Counted from the stretch's first letter, positions 19,044 through 27,502 are shown. The stretch is DNA of 47,686 bases from a virus (IMGVR_UViG_3300007537_000001:1-47686), one strand, 5' to 3'. Notes: generated by a model from the letters alone, not told the origin. Program-made: numbers and translations.

Positions 19044-19265
19044 CTACTTAAATTCATAATATTCAAATAATTTATCTTCTATAAGTTCATCCACAAAAGC
19101 CTTAACTTCTTTTTCAAGAGAGACTTCTTTGTTTTTGTTATATAATTCTGTATATTGCCTTGTAAATGCTAATAATCAAGTTCCATCAATACTAAAATCT
19201 TTGAGTAATATTTTTTTTAGTTTCTTTGTTTCTTTATCTAATTCTTTTAATACTTCATCTTTCAT
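19044..19265 (-). CDS. Small helical hypothetical protein
   Basis: 73 residues, Lys/Glu/Leu-rich (K-E-L-D-K-E-T-K-K-L-K-K), probably coiled coil at the N-terminus, with one TGA glycine, ending E-Y-Y-E-F-K. Its start lies within the end of the next upstream gene. No family is recognised. Confidence 0.6.
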
Positions 19266-19393
19266 TCTTCTTTATCTTTACTATCTAAAAGCTTTAATAG
19301 TTCCCTCTTCCTGTCCTCAAGAGCTTTGGTATATTTGTATATGTTATGGTCTATTGCATACTGTATCGTTTCTAGTGATTCTTTTATTCACAT
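19247..19393 (-). CDS. Very small hypothetical protein
   Basis: 48 residues (M-G-I-K-E-S-L-E-T-I-Q-Y-A-I-D-H-N), helical, with a charged C-terminus. The second codon is a TGA glycine. It overlaps the downstream gene by 19 bases, which supports translation. No family is recognised. Confidence 0.5.
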
Positions 19394-19420
19394 CTTCTCT
19401 TTAGTTTATAGGTTAAAAGG

Positions 19421-19813
19421 TTAGGCTATAATTTCCCAATCATTTCAAGTTTCAACTATTTCATAATCTATGGTATTTGCTTCATCTCAATTTATGAAAT
19501 ATCGTCAATTACATTCATCTCAATATTCTTCCATATATTCAGCTATCCATCATAATTGCTTATGTTTATATTTCTTTACTCAAACTCTCTCCTCTGTTGG
19601 TTCTTGGAGTGATTTCTTCCCCTCTTCGTATGCTTTGGTGATGAGAGAGTCGATGAAGTCTTTGATATCTTCCAAAATAATTGCATCATCTGTAGTTCCT
19701 TTATGAATAACCCTCAATCCTACTCCCCATTTGCTCCCATCAGGTGCAAATTCAACAAATTTCTCATCAAACTCTTTCCTCGCCTCTTCTTTTAGTTGTT
19801 GTAAGTTAGTCAT
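19421..19813 (-). CDS. Hypothetical protein, acidic
   Basis: 130 residues. The N-terminal part has a helix L-Q-Q-L-K-E-E-A-R-K-E-F-D-E-K and K-D-F-I-D-S-L-I; the C-terminal 60 residues include W-I-A-E-Y-M-E-E-Y-G-D-E-C-N-G and Y-F-I-N-G-D. TGA glycines occur only in the C-terminal half. The start is 37 bases downstream of the tRNA-like element at 19850. No family is recognised. Confidence 0.65.
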
Positions 19814-19849
19814 TGTTATTTAGGTTATATATGGTTAAAAAGTTTAATT

Positions 19850-19914
19850 CGGGAGAGAAAGGAGTTCAACCTTTTGAGGATAGTATTTCTCAGCTAGCTA
19901 CTATCCACCCTCCC
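19850..19914 (-). tRNA. D-armless tRNA-like element
   Basis: On the minus strand GGGAGGG pairs with CTCTCCC (7 bp, one wobble). Inside is an 8 bp stem GGATAGTA/TACTATCC with the 13-base loop GCTAGCTGAGAAA, a 4-base linker, and a T arm AAAGG-TTGAACT-CCTTT stacked on the acceptor. There is no D arm. The T loop has G where C56 normally pairs with the D loop, which fits its absence. Either a minimal tRNA or a tRNA mimic. No CCA is encoded. Confidence 0.5.
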
Positions 19915-19930
19915 ATAGTTAGCTAGATGG

Positions 19931-20242
19931 TTAGTCTAGCCATTCAATTCAAGGTACACTATAGTCTTTATCTCGTACTATTAATACTCGTCAATCGTGT
20001 TGTTGATTAGTTGCTTTCTTTACTCAATATCATTTGTCTAAGAAATGATTGGCTATAATCTCTGTATGGTTCGCAGGAAATCATCATTTAACAATATATC
20101 CATATCACTTCTGTGCTCTCTCTTCCATATCTGATTTAATATTAGATATTGTATTATAGAGAACGTTATTTTTGTTCTCTTGATATATTTCTTTTATAGT
20201 TTTTTCTTCTTGTTTGTTTTCCTGTTTCTTTTTCCAAAACAT
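19931..20242 (-). CDS. Hypothetical protein
   Basis: 103 residues with a basic start M-F-W-K-K-K-Q-E-N-K and a C-terminal half G-Y-G-Y-I-V-K-G-G-F-P-A-N-H-T-E-I-I-A-N rich in TGA glycines. The pattern of a long helix followed by a small alpha/beta part is visible, but no family is recognised. It stands between a membrane protein gene and the tRNA-like element. Confidence 0.6.
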
Positions 20243-20260
20243 TATATATGTGATAAAGAA

Positions 20261-20473
20261 TTAAAATGTTAGTCTAGCTTTTGTTAATAATATATCCTCT
20301 ATATTATAGAGTGTGTTCCCTTGATCTGCTATCATCATCTCTAAGGATTGTTGCATTTCTGATGGAGTACAATAATCTGTTTGAGATTTTAATTTTATCC
20401 CAAAGAAATATACACTAGCAATTGTCACAATAGCAATCCATATAAATATTCATATCGCTTCTAATCGTTTCAT
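20261..20473 (-). CDS. Small membrane-anchored protein
   Basis: 70 residues. After M-K-R-L-E-A comes one transmembrane helix (I-G-I-F-I-W-I-A-I-V-T-I-A-S-V-Y-F-F), then a polar tail with T-D-Y-C-T-P-S-E-M and helical residues. The topology would place the tail outside if the basic N-terminus stays inside. It is transcribed just after the NlpC/P60-3D protein, so a role at the envelope is plausible. Confidence 0.65.
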
Positions 20474-20500
20474 CTAGTTAGTTGTTATATATCTAAAAGT

Positions 20501-21589
20501 TTACTCTACTAAATACACTTTCCTAGTAGTTTGATTTCGTTTTATCTTTGGTGTTCACATTCATCAGAACAAATCTAGACGATTCATACTACTCACATTT
20601 CCTCTACTATTTGTTTCTCATTTCATCACTATCAATCAACCCCTATCACTACATTCTACTATTCAATGTCATTCTATATATAGTTTTTGCTTAGGTTCTC
20701 AATTCAAACCTATACTAAACTGTTTAGGACAAGCCACTATCTTTCAAGCGTAACTATCATTTAAGGGAAGTCCACTCGCTGTGTGAGCACAACTGCCACC
20801 TCAACAATTTATCTTGTCTCAATTGTTTGGAATATAAGAAGAGATAAGGAACTCTCAAAGATATTTTCTTCCATCTAGTAATTCGTTAGATGTTATCTTG
20901 AAATCATATACACTTCATTTATATTCAATAAATATCCCATTAGTATCTTGGATAAATCTATACTCATAGAGATTTACTCAACTATCTAGGTTTGCTTCTA
21001 TTGTATGTATTATATTATCTTCTACATAGTTTACGTACATAATATGTACTGCTTTTCCTCACTTCATAAGATATAAGAAGTCTCCATTACCAATATCCTC
21101 AAACGATTTTTCGTTGTTTCTTTGTCTAATATTCTCTGCTGAATAATGGTTTATCAATGTGTTGTAGTCAATACTTCATAATTTGTAATGAGCATACGTA
21201 CCAAACAATCAACTACAATCTAAGAATCAGTTACCTTTTCCTCATAATTTATATGGTATACCTATCTTGCTTTCTAATCGTTTATACATTTCTAGTTCTG
21301 TTTCCTTATCATAATCAGAATAGTTTTCTTTTAGTTCATAGTTTTCATTAAAGTTCTCTGCCATCAATTCAATTTTCTCTAATCTCAACACTTCTCTTTC
21401 TTGTGCTAGTTCGTTTATCTCTTGTTGCACTTTATCAATTTTGATTTGTTGTGCTTCAAGTCTTTCTTCAACTGTAGGTTTCTCAACCCAAAGTGTTATA
21501 GCTATCAATGGAATTACTATCGCTAGTATATATATCCAATGATTTACTTTTGTAGAGTTTATTTGCATTTTTTTTATACATACCACCAT
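20501..21589 (-). CDS. Membrane-anchored cell-wall hydrolase: NlpC/P60 plus 3D domain
   Basis: 362 residues. An N-terminal transmembrane helix (I-Y-I-L-A-I-V-I-P-L-I-A-I) is followed by a coiled coil (about 45-95). An NlpC/P60-type peptidase follows: G-F-L-D-C-S-G with Cys125 and A-V-H-I-M-Y with His182. The last 120 residues resemble a 3D (three-aspartate) barrel: Y-I-E-G-H-G-I-V-E-C-S-D-R-G-G and N-R-L-D-L-F. It would cut wall peptides from the membrane side. Its place in the early arm, not the lysis cassette, suggests host-envelope remodelling. A shorter start at the eighth codon (Met8) is possible. Confidence 0.75.
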
Positions 21590-21628
21590 TCCTCAATTAG
21601 TGGCTAAAAAGTGTTTAGTGAGGAGTTT

Positions 21629-22003
21629 TTATTTTAATAGTTCAGGATTTTCGTAGATGTTTCAGATTATTTCATATGTTTCCATATGTTCTTGATCAGA
21701 CCATACGTGAAAATCAGGTATACTGACTATATCATAATTGTCTTCTCTATAGAATCTATCATCTTTATCTTGTAATATATCCCCCTCATAAATCTCCTTT
21801 CAGTTCTTATCTTTAAGTCAAGTGTATTGCATAAGGTTTCATTCTTTATGTGATATGAATATAATAGGGTCTTTCATTCAAAATTTTGTATTTTGTATAC
21901 TTCGTCATCATCAATCAATAATAAGAAAATTTCATTTTGAAATTCAATTTGCATATATCATATTTTCTCAATTCCAAGCTCTAAATTTTATTTCTCTATT
22001 CAT
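21629..22003 (-). CDS. yopX: YopX family protein
   Basis: 124 residues with the YopX signature: K-F-R-A-W-N-G at the start, L-M-Q-Y-T-G-L-K-D-K-N-G and E-I-Y-E-G-D-I-L in the middle, and I-I-G-N-I-Y-E-N-P-E-L-L at the end. Most conserved glycines are TGA. YopX proteins are common in phages of Firmicutes and Bacteroidetes; the biochemical function is unknown. Confidence 0.85.
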
Positions 22004-22042
22004 TTCTATATATAATTAAGTAAAATATACAAAGCTTTTATT

Positions 22043-22274
22043 TTATAATTCAATTTCCTTACCAATAATCTGTACGTCAAAATCTCAATAAACTCAACAT
22101 AAATCTTTAGCTTGTCATTGGTTCATATCAAATAATTCTGGACATAATTTTTCCATATCTCATCGCTTTCATATTGTACTTAAACAAACTCGTGTATAAA
22201 TATCTTCTATTCAATCTACTTGGATATACTCTCACTTATACTTTACTGTAAATAATTTAATTATTGTTTTCATT
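22043..22274 (-). pseudogene. Frameshifted small gene
   Basis: Starting at ATG 22274 the frame reads M-K-T-I-I and meets TAA. Skipping one base there opens a clean frame that continues K-L-F-T-V-K-Y-K-G-E-Y-I-Q-V-D-G and runs to TAA at 22043, with TGA glycines throughout (for example C-G-V-Y-G-D-F-D-V-Q-I-I-G). The 232-base span is one base too long for a single frame. Either an inactivating insertion, a sequencing error in the AT run, or a non-AUG start downstream. No family is recognised. Confidence 0.55.
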
Positions 22275-22327
22275 TCTCTATTTAAGTAGTGGCTAAAAGA
22301 GTTTAGTGAGGATTATATTATAGTTTA

Positions 22328-22355
22328 TATATAAGGATTTAATTTGATTTTTCAA
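22328..22355 (-). promoter_or_regulatory. House promoter
   Basis: Minus strand TTGAAA (22355-22350), 16-base spacer ending ATCCT, then TATATA (22333-22328). The ATCCTTATA core is shared with the promoters at 15203, 25272 and 30743. It would drive the small gene at 22274, yopX and the wall-hydrolase gene. The rest of the interval to 22515 holds no gene or clear hairpin. Confidence 0.65.
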
Positions 22356-22515
22356 GGGAAACTTCATTAAAACTTTTTTATATAATTATGAGTTATAATG
22401 AGGGATTATTATACATCTTCTCAAAATCACAGTTAAGATTTCTTGTTATTTATTAAATTAAATAATCAATTTATACTTAATTTGTAAATGAATTTTACTA
22501 TTTGTCTTTTAATGT

Positions 22516-24168
22516 CTAAAAGATGTCTAGTTTTCTATTAAATTTAAAGTTATTTTTATCATAGTCTACATCCAACACAAACTCCAATCAGTTGTATCAG
22601 AATTTATTCTTTTGAATCTTAACATATATCTCATTAGAGTAATCTCATTTAGACAATATCAATATAACATCGCTACTTGCAAAATATTCACCACTTCATT
22701 TCAAAGAAACAAACTCAGTTCTTCCTGCTGCTACATCCCTTCAAACAGAATTACTTAGCTGAGATAAACAGAATATAGTGGATCATGTTTTTATGGCTGT
22801 TCTTTGAATAGTTTTTGCTATACTAGCGTTCTGTTCGTAATCTCATCACCCCTTTCATTGTATATTCTGTACAAAGTCTATAAATACAATATCAGGACTT
22901 ACTTTTTCTATCTCCTCTATAATTTGATCTAACATATATAAATCACTTCTTATTATTAATTTACTATATTTATTTTGTGCTGGTTTATATCATTCTATCA
23001 TATCTTGTGTTCTTTTACCCTCATAAGATTGTATTATATTCATCAAACAAGTTGGTTCATCTACCTCAAGATTAAGAAACAATACAGATTTATTTTCTTT
23101 AAGGAAATACTGTACATGGTGATATGCAAACTTAGATTTACCTACGTTAGAGTATGCTCCTATTGTATATACCTTTCAAGGTATAACTCAACTAGTGTTA
23201 TCATAAATTTTAGGGAAGGGTCAATCAAATCATAGTTTACCCCTTTCTTTCATAATATCTTGCATAGTATATAGCTGTTCAAATGTTGATGATATTGGTA
23301 ATATATCTTTAGCTTCCTCCCTTATTGCTGTTATTATTTCATCATTACCAATATCCTTAAACATATCATTAATATCTTTATAATCTCAGAACTTAGATAA
23401 ATCAAATAAAGCATATCTCACTCAGCTAAATTTCTCTATAGTTTTCTGTCAAGCTTCATCATTGTCAGGTATGAATATTAATCTATAATTGTTAGCGTAT
23501 TTAATAACTTCATCTATTCAGCTTTCTGCACTCTTTAATCATATAACATTTGAATCAAACTGTCTTAATGTTAAGAAATCAATCAATCATTCTACAATGA
23601 TAAGATAATCTTTGTTTGTATCAATATTGTGTTGGTATATTCATTTTGTAGGATAACCAGTTAATGCAGCAAATCTATATTTATGATCTTCTTTTAGAGT
23701 TCTAGCCATAAGTCATTTTGGTGTATTTGTTTCATATATCAAACATCATATTCATCAATTATAATCCTTTACAATGTCTTTAACTTTCTCATATTCTATT
23801 CATCTTCATTTTAGATATTCTTTTTGATTATCTTGAAGCTCTCATAACTTATCCCAAACAATCCTTATTGGTTTTTTATTGTCTGTCATAGTATTAGATT
23901 GTAAGTAAGTAAAATTTTCTTCAAACCATTTAAATGTTTGTATGTCATTCATACTGTTCCAAGATTTAACAAATCAGAATTGGTCTCAACTAGGTCTATC
24001 TTTACTAAAATCTGATACAATATTTTTTCATACATTGAAAGATCGTCAAGAAGTTTTTCATCATTCATCTTCTATTCAATATTCATCTCATGTCTTCTTA
24101 TAATATTTAACACCCAATTTATCCATTATCTCTAATAAAGGAATTGTTTTTATTTTTTGTATATTCAT
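22516..24168 (-). CDS. Bifunctional DNA primase-helicase (T7 gp4-like)
   Basis: 550 residues. The N-terminal part shows a primase-like start without zinc cysteines (V-S-D-F-S-K-D-R). The TOPRIM domain follows, with I-I-V-E-G-L-I-D-F-L and F-I-P-D-N-D-E-A-G-Q. A DnaB/RecA-type helicase comes next, with Walker A Y-S-N-V-G-K-S-K-F, Walker B D-I-V-F-I-D-F-V-Q, then G-S-T-I-F-C-L-S-Q-L and a K-N-K-F-G finger. It opens and primes the fork. The start overlaps the end of the replication-initiator gene by 19 bases, so the two are coupled. Primase catalysis is inferred from TOPRIM alone. Confidence 0.85.
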
Positions 24169-24854
24169 TTAGGTTTTCTGTTAGTGTCTAAAAACTTACT
24201 AACTCAATTTTTATGTCATTTTACCTTTATTCATTTTCATTCAACCCAATCTTTCCATTTATTAAAACACGTCAACATACTCATCCAATCAATTTCTCAT
24301 CACGGTAATAAATGCTCATACAATTTCGCTTTATTTTTCATCCATTGTATTAATTTATATATATTATCCGCTTTTTTTTCTATATTATATCAAAGTTCTA
24401 TCATTATTCGTACACATTTAATAGCATTCTTATTATTCTGTATATATTGAATATCTAATATTTCTTCTATGTCTTTTTTATTCTCTATATATATATTCTT
24501 TAGTAGTGGTGGTTCGTCGGTGCTTTGGCTGGTGGTTTTTTTTATGTCTGATTGATATTTGTCATATTCTAACACGGTTATAAGAGAATGTTCGTTGGTT
24601 GGTTTGCTGGCGATTTCTTTAGTTGATTTTAATTTGTCCAGTGATGATCTGACTTGATATTCTGACAATCATGTTTCTTGCGATAGTTTATATCTTCACG
24701 TAATTAATTGTCATCTTTTTATATTTTTTCATCTCCAATTCTTATCTTTCCAATTTGCTTTCAATAAAAGATGTAAGAATAAAATTTTAGTATTTATGTC
24801 ATCATACCATTCCCATTCAAGGAATTTATTATGTAGCTTTATTCGTCCTTCCAT
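24150..24854 (-). CDS. Replication initiator-like protein (winged-helix)
   Basis: 234 residues. The N-terminal 110 residues (F-L-E-W-E-W-Y-D-D, L-F-L-H-L-L-L-K-A-N-W, R-G-Q-L-I-T-G, S-Q-E-T-G-L-S-E-Y-Q-V-R) match the winged-helix domain of phage replisome organiser/initiator proteins that precede a helicase gene. The middle is a polar linker, and the C-terminal part is Trp/Lys-rich (F-N-K-W-K-D-W-V-E-G) and may load the helicase. It is coupled to the primase-helicase gene. Confidence 0.75.
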
Positions 24855-24855
24855 C

Positions 24856-24990
24856 TTAATTAATAAATAATAAAAATACAAGTAATCCTAACAATCCAAA
24901 AGCTCAGAATATTGCACAACATATTCGTATATATAGTGCAAGCATTCAAATGCCTAATATAATTCATAAACATCATCATAAACCATTCAT
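24856..24990 (-). CDS. Small two-helix membrane protein
   Basis: 44 residues, almost entirely hydrophobic (G-I-I-L-G-I-G-M-L-A-L-Y-I, then A-F-G-L-L-G-L-L-V-F-L-L), with seven TGA glycines giving GxG-rich helices. It ends one base before the initiator start. A membrane tether for replication is one possibility; holin-like action is another. Confidence 0.6.
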
Positions 24991-24991
24991 T

Positions 24992-25156
24992 CTATCTTTT
25001 TTTAGAAACTAAATATTCACTTGTAAGATGTCGTTTACCACATACTGGACACTTATAACATCTTCTTGGTATTGTACTCTTTCAAGAGTATCTTTTTATT
25101 TTGTTTATCTCCGTTCTTGCTTCTTTCTCTGATTTAAACCCTCTCTTAAGGCACAT
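24992..25156 (-). CDS. Small basic zinc-knuckle protein
   Basis: 54 residues, strongly basic, with C-Y-K-C-P-V-C-G-K-R-H near the C-terminus: three cysteines and a histidine in zinc-knuckle spacing. It is the first gene after the pseudoknot terminator at 25185-25250 and starts the replication operon. It may bind nucleic acid, possibly the leader RNA; the latter is speculation. Confidence 0.65.
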
Positions 25157-25184
25157 TTTATTTGGTTATAATATAAAATATTGT

Positions 25185-25250
25185 ATTAAAAAACTGCTGG
25201 GCGGTCGCCAAACCTTGCATACCCAGCAGTTCCATAGTTGGCGACCATTA
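25185..25250 (-). ncRNA. H-type pseudoknot with intrinsic terminator in the replication leader
   Basis: Reading the minus strand, GGTCGCCAA (25246-25238), 6-base loop, AACTGCTGGG (25231-25222), 10-base loop, TTGGCGACC (25211-25203), one base, CCCAGCAGTT (25201-25192), then a U-run. Stem 1 is 9 bp and stem 2 is 10 bp, all Watson-Crick and interleaved, so both can form as an H-type pseudoknot. Stem 2 plus U-run is a terminator. A house promoter lies just upstream, giving an RNA of about 80 nt or an attenuator for the replication genes. Confidence 0.75.
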
Positions 25251-25271
25251 AATGCTGTTATGCGTAATTAT

Positions 25272-25299
25272 CTTATAAGGATTTCTTTTCTAAAATCAA
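25272..25299 (-). promoter_or_regulatory. House promoter of the pseudoknot RNA and replication operon
   Basis: Minus strand TTGATT (25299-25294), 16-base spacer, TATAAG (25277-25272). The element is an exact 28-base duplicate of the promoter at 15203-15230. The predicted start near 25264 gives a short leader, then the pseudoknot. Confidence 0.75.
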
Positions 25300-25305
25300 C
25301 CCTTT

Positions 25306-25839
25306 TTATCAATAAATCTTTCTTCCATCATCATCCATTCATTTGTATTGTCTTCTTCTAGGGCTTATTGCTGTTTCAAAGTCTTCTCATTTTCTTATTC
25401 TAACCATCATAGCAGAGTATGTTATCTTATCTCATTTATAATCCTCTCGCTTTCTTTTTAATCAAGTACCTTTATTATGTCATCATAATCAATTGTATGG
25501 CTCTCTTAATATCTTTTCATCATCCCATCATGCATTTATTCTATATATTATTGTTGTATATGTTATAGAATTTTCTCAATGTCTTTTGATATACTCATCA
25601 AACAATCATTTAGCATATCAACGCTTTCTATTTGTTTTTTCACATAGTATTACATTTTTTACTGGCATATCTGGATCATAGTTCAGTTTAGAAGATATAG
25701 AATTAATATGTAAAGCATTGTCTCATGCGTATTCTTTATGTTTTTTATAAATATGTCTTCTTCTATATCATTCTTTCTTTAGTTCGTTGTATGATTTGTT
25801 TAAGTCTAATCACTCAAGTGTATATTTTTTTGTAGCCAT
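25306..25839 (-). CDS. Basic protein with two intron-endonuclease-type HTH repeats
   Basis: 177 residues, Arg/Lys-rich. Two similar units, T-I-I-Y-R-I-N-A-G-W-D-D-E-K-I-L-R-E-P and A-M-M-V-R-I-R-K-G-E-D-F-E-T-A-I-S-P, match the DNA-reading helix-turn-helix repeats found in homing endonucleases and phage DNA-binding proteins. A possible third unit is degenerate. No nuclease motif is seen. It lies between the two RNA elements at 25185 and 25934 and could regulate them, which is inference. Confidence 0.65.
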
Positions 25840-25899
25840 TTCTAATAGTTATTAAGTAAAGTTTCAAGGTTTTATGGTATACTTTTTTTGATATTGGAC

Positions 25900-25927
25900 T
25901 TGATTTTTGTATTGATTTAGTTATAAT
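25900..25927 (+). promoter_or_regulatory. House promoter pointing into the plus-strand RNA
   Basis: TTGATT (25900-25905), 16-base spacer, TATAAT (25922-25927). It is on the plus strand inside the minus-strand gene arm and has no coding sequence downstream, only the structured region ending at a terminator near 26276. Confidence 0.7.
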
Positions 25928-25933
25928 TCCATT

Positions 25934-26276
25934 AATGCTTAAGTTTCCACTGGGCAAACAAGGCAGGACCGACAGGAGTCGATATACGAAAACAAGGTAT
26001 ATCTCAATAGGGAAGTACAACCTATTGTCGAGGAAATAACAATCAGTTATAAAGTATTGAACAAATGACTTTTACAATTTTGTAATACGTCATAAACAAA
26101 TAACAAAAGTTCTTTACTTATTATATAACTGGGAGTTATAACCTCTAGTAGTCTCAACCGAAAACATAATATATCTATATAAAGAGTATGTGTATATATA
26201 TTCTTTAGATAGACATATAACTGTATGTTATTAATCCCAGTAAAAAAGATCTCGCCTCGTGTGGGATTTTTTTTAT
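25934..26276 (+). ncRNA. Candidate structured non-coding RNA, about 340 nt
   Basis: No plausible frame exists on the plus strand. Visible pairings: an outer stem ACTGGG (near 25951) with CCCAGT (near 26236), CGAC-AGGA-GTCG, GATATAC-N9-GTATATC, AATAGG-N9-CCTATT, TTACAA-TT-TTGTAA within a TGAC/GTCA stem, and ATAACT-GGG-AGTTAT. It ends at a hairpin (GATC...GAT) in an A-run/T-run that works as a terminator in both directions. With the promoter at 25900 this makes a complete RNA gene. It resembles no RNA family that I recognise; tmRNA, RNase P and group I intron cores were looked for and not seen. Confidence 0.6.
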
Positions 26277-26521
26277 ATTGCCAATTCTTTTGAATACTCT
26301 TTAACAAACTCCTTGTTTGCTTCCATAAAATGGTTGGTAGCTTCAAAGTCTCTTTTGCATTTACAATCTCCTTTAAATCGTTTTCTACTATAAAACTCTG
26401 CTTTCTTTCAAGTGTTGTAATGTGAGACAGGACGTAAATAACCCATCACACGAGTGTAGACCTGGCATCTCTGTCTTTCTACTTCTTTTCATTCTTTGTT
26501 GATAAATTTTTTCTCTTCCAT
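26273..26521 (-). CDS. Stand-alone NrdD C-terminal (glycyl-radical-like) domain
   Basis: 82 residues. C-Q-V-Y-T-R-V-M-G-Y-L-R-P-V-S-H-Y-N and T-G-K-K-A-E-F-Y-S-R-K match the C-terminal end of anaerobic ribonucleotide reductase, where R-V-x-G-Y carries the radical glycine, and a C-K-C pair follows. The rest of NrdD is absent from the window. Small proteins of this kind occur in other genomes; a radical-domain replacement, as YfiD does for pyruvate formate-lyase, is a reasonable guess. The putative radical glycine is GGT, while two other glycines are TGA. Confidence 0.7.
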
Positions 26522-26611
26522 GGTTATATAATTCAGGGGATAAAAAAAGAGTAGTAGCAATCTACTCGATGATTGCCTGCATTATATATATATACCATCA
26601 AATTTCAACTT

Positions 26612-26773
26612 CTACAACATAGGATAGTTATTTGAAATACACTCAATCTTTAGGTTTTCAAGCTCCTCTTTTGTGCAATTCAATACTTTTTCTATAAACT
26701 CCTGCCCATCCTCGCAAGAGTGTTTATTGTTTTCTTCTATTCTTTTTAGTTCTTCTGGTGTTGGTGTTTCCAT
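26612..26773 (-). CDS. Very small acidic protein
   Basis: 53 residues (M-E-T-P-T-P-E-E-L-K-R-I-E-E-N-N), with two or three cysteines and only one glycine (GGG). The frame would close at TAG in either code. No family is recognised. About 90 bases between it and the NrdD-like gene contain only a short hairpin, GCAATC...GATTGC. Confidence 0.5.
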   Translation of the reverse strand: METPTPEELKRIEENNKHSCEDGQEFIEKVLNCTKEELENLKIECISNNYPML

Positions 26774-26796
26774 TTTATATATAAAGAAATAAAATA

Positions 26797-26853
26797 CTAA
26801 TCAATTAATGCAATAAGTATACAAACTACAACTCAAACTATAGCGTATAACAT
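26797..26853 (-). CDS. 18-residue membrane peptide
   Basis: The frame M-L-Y-A-I-V-G-V-V-V-C-I-L-I-A-L-I-D is a single hydrophobic helix with one TGA glycine. Its brevity makes chance possible, but its position in the small-gene series and the transmembrane composition make it worth listing. Confidence 0.35.
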
Positions 26854-26870
26854 ATTTAATATATTACAAT

Positions 26871-26993
26871 CTAAAACATAGTTCTTTCTATCTTACAAAT
26901 AATTCTAAGCGATGCAAATATACAAAAAGGCATATTGTATCGTTTTTGTTTTTCTATCTCTCTTAAAGTTATTTTCACAAAAGAGAGAAGCAT
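26871..26993 (-). CDS. Possible small basic protein
   Basis: 40 residues (M-L-L-S-F-V-K-I-T-L-R-E-I-E-K-Q-K-R), no glycine. A CTCTCTT/AAGAGAG hairpin overlaps its first codons, which could control translation or mean that the region is a leader rather than a gene. No family is recognised. Confidence 0.35.
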   Translation of the reverse strand: MLLSFVKITLREIEKQKRYNMPFCIFASLRIICKIERTMF

Positions 26994-27029
26994 ACTATAA
27001 GAGATTATTTCAATCTATATTGTTTTGAT

Positions 27030-27383
27030 TTAGTGTCTTTCTTCTATTTCTCTTATTCTATTTTTCATTGTTTTTAATTCTGTTTCAAGTTTTTGTTTTT
27101 CTTCTTGCTTTTTTTGATATTCTTTTAGAAATAATTTAGCATCTTTTTTATTATCAAAAATAAATTTTTCGTCTAATCGTAAATTGATATCACTTAATAA
27201 ATACTCTATATGTGTATCTCAATTTGACGTTATTGTATACTTAATGATTTTGTATTTTTTAACAACAAACTCATCATACAAATAATAGTCATGAAAATAA
27301 TACCTTTCTTTTGTGTGTTTTATACGTGTAGGTAAATAAACATGATCTCATGTTTCAAACTTTAATTCAATTTTTTTTTGCAT
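27030..27383 (-). CDS. Hypothetical protein with C-terminal coiled coil
   Basis: 117 residues. The N-terminal 80 residues are beta-rich and aromatic (D-H-V-Y-L-P-T-R, R-Y-Y-F-H-D-Y-Y-L). The last 40 form a Lys/Glu coiled coil (Q-K-K-Q-E-E-K-Q-K-L-E-T-E-L). Two TGA glycines. No family is recognised. The 120 bases upstream of it hold an AGGAGG without a following start codon and no gene. Confidence 0.6.
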
Positions 27384-27502
27384 TTATAAAATATGGTAAG
27401 AAGTAAAATAAAATCTAAATCTCTCTCTAATATAGCTATGTATATTTCTCTTTCAAGTATTAATACTAGTACGTAGTATTTCCTCCTCGTTTATGTAGAA
27501 TA

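Noticed and set aside
25185-25250. Type III toxin-antitoxin locus
   Set aside because: The promoter-pseudoknot-terminator-gene order is suggestive, but there is one repeat only and the following 54-residue protein is a zinc knuckle, not a ToxN-like nuclease. Kept only as an alternative.
25934-26276. tmRNA or RNase P RNA
   Set aside because: No tRNA-like ends or tag frame, and none of the conserved RNase P core strings could be found.
27450-27502. Gene behind the AGGAGG at about 27483
   Set aside because: No ATG, GTG or TTG at a workable distance opens a frame in code 25.
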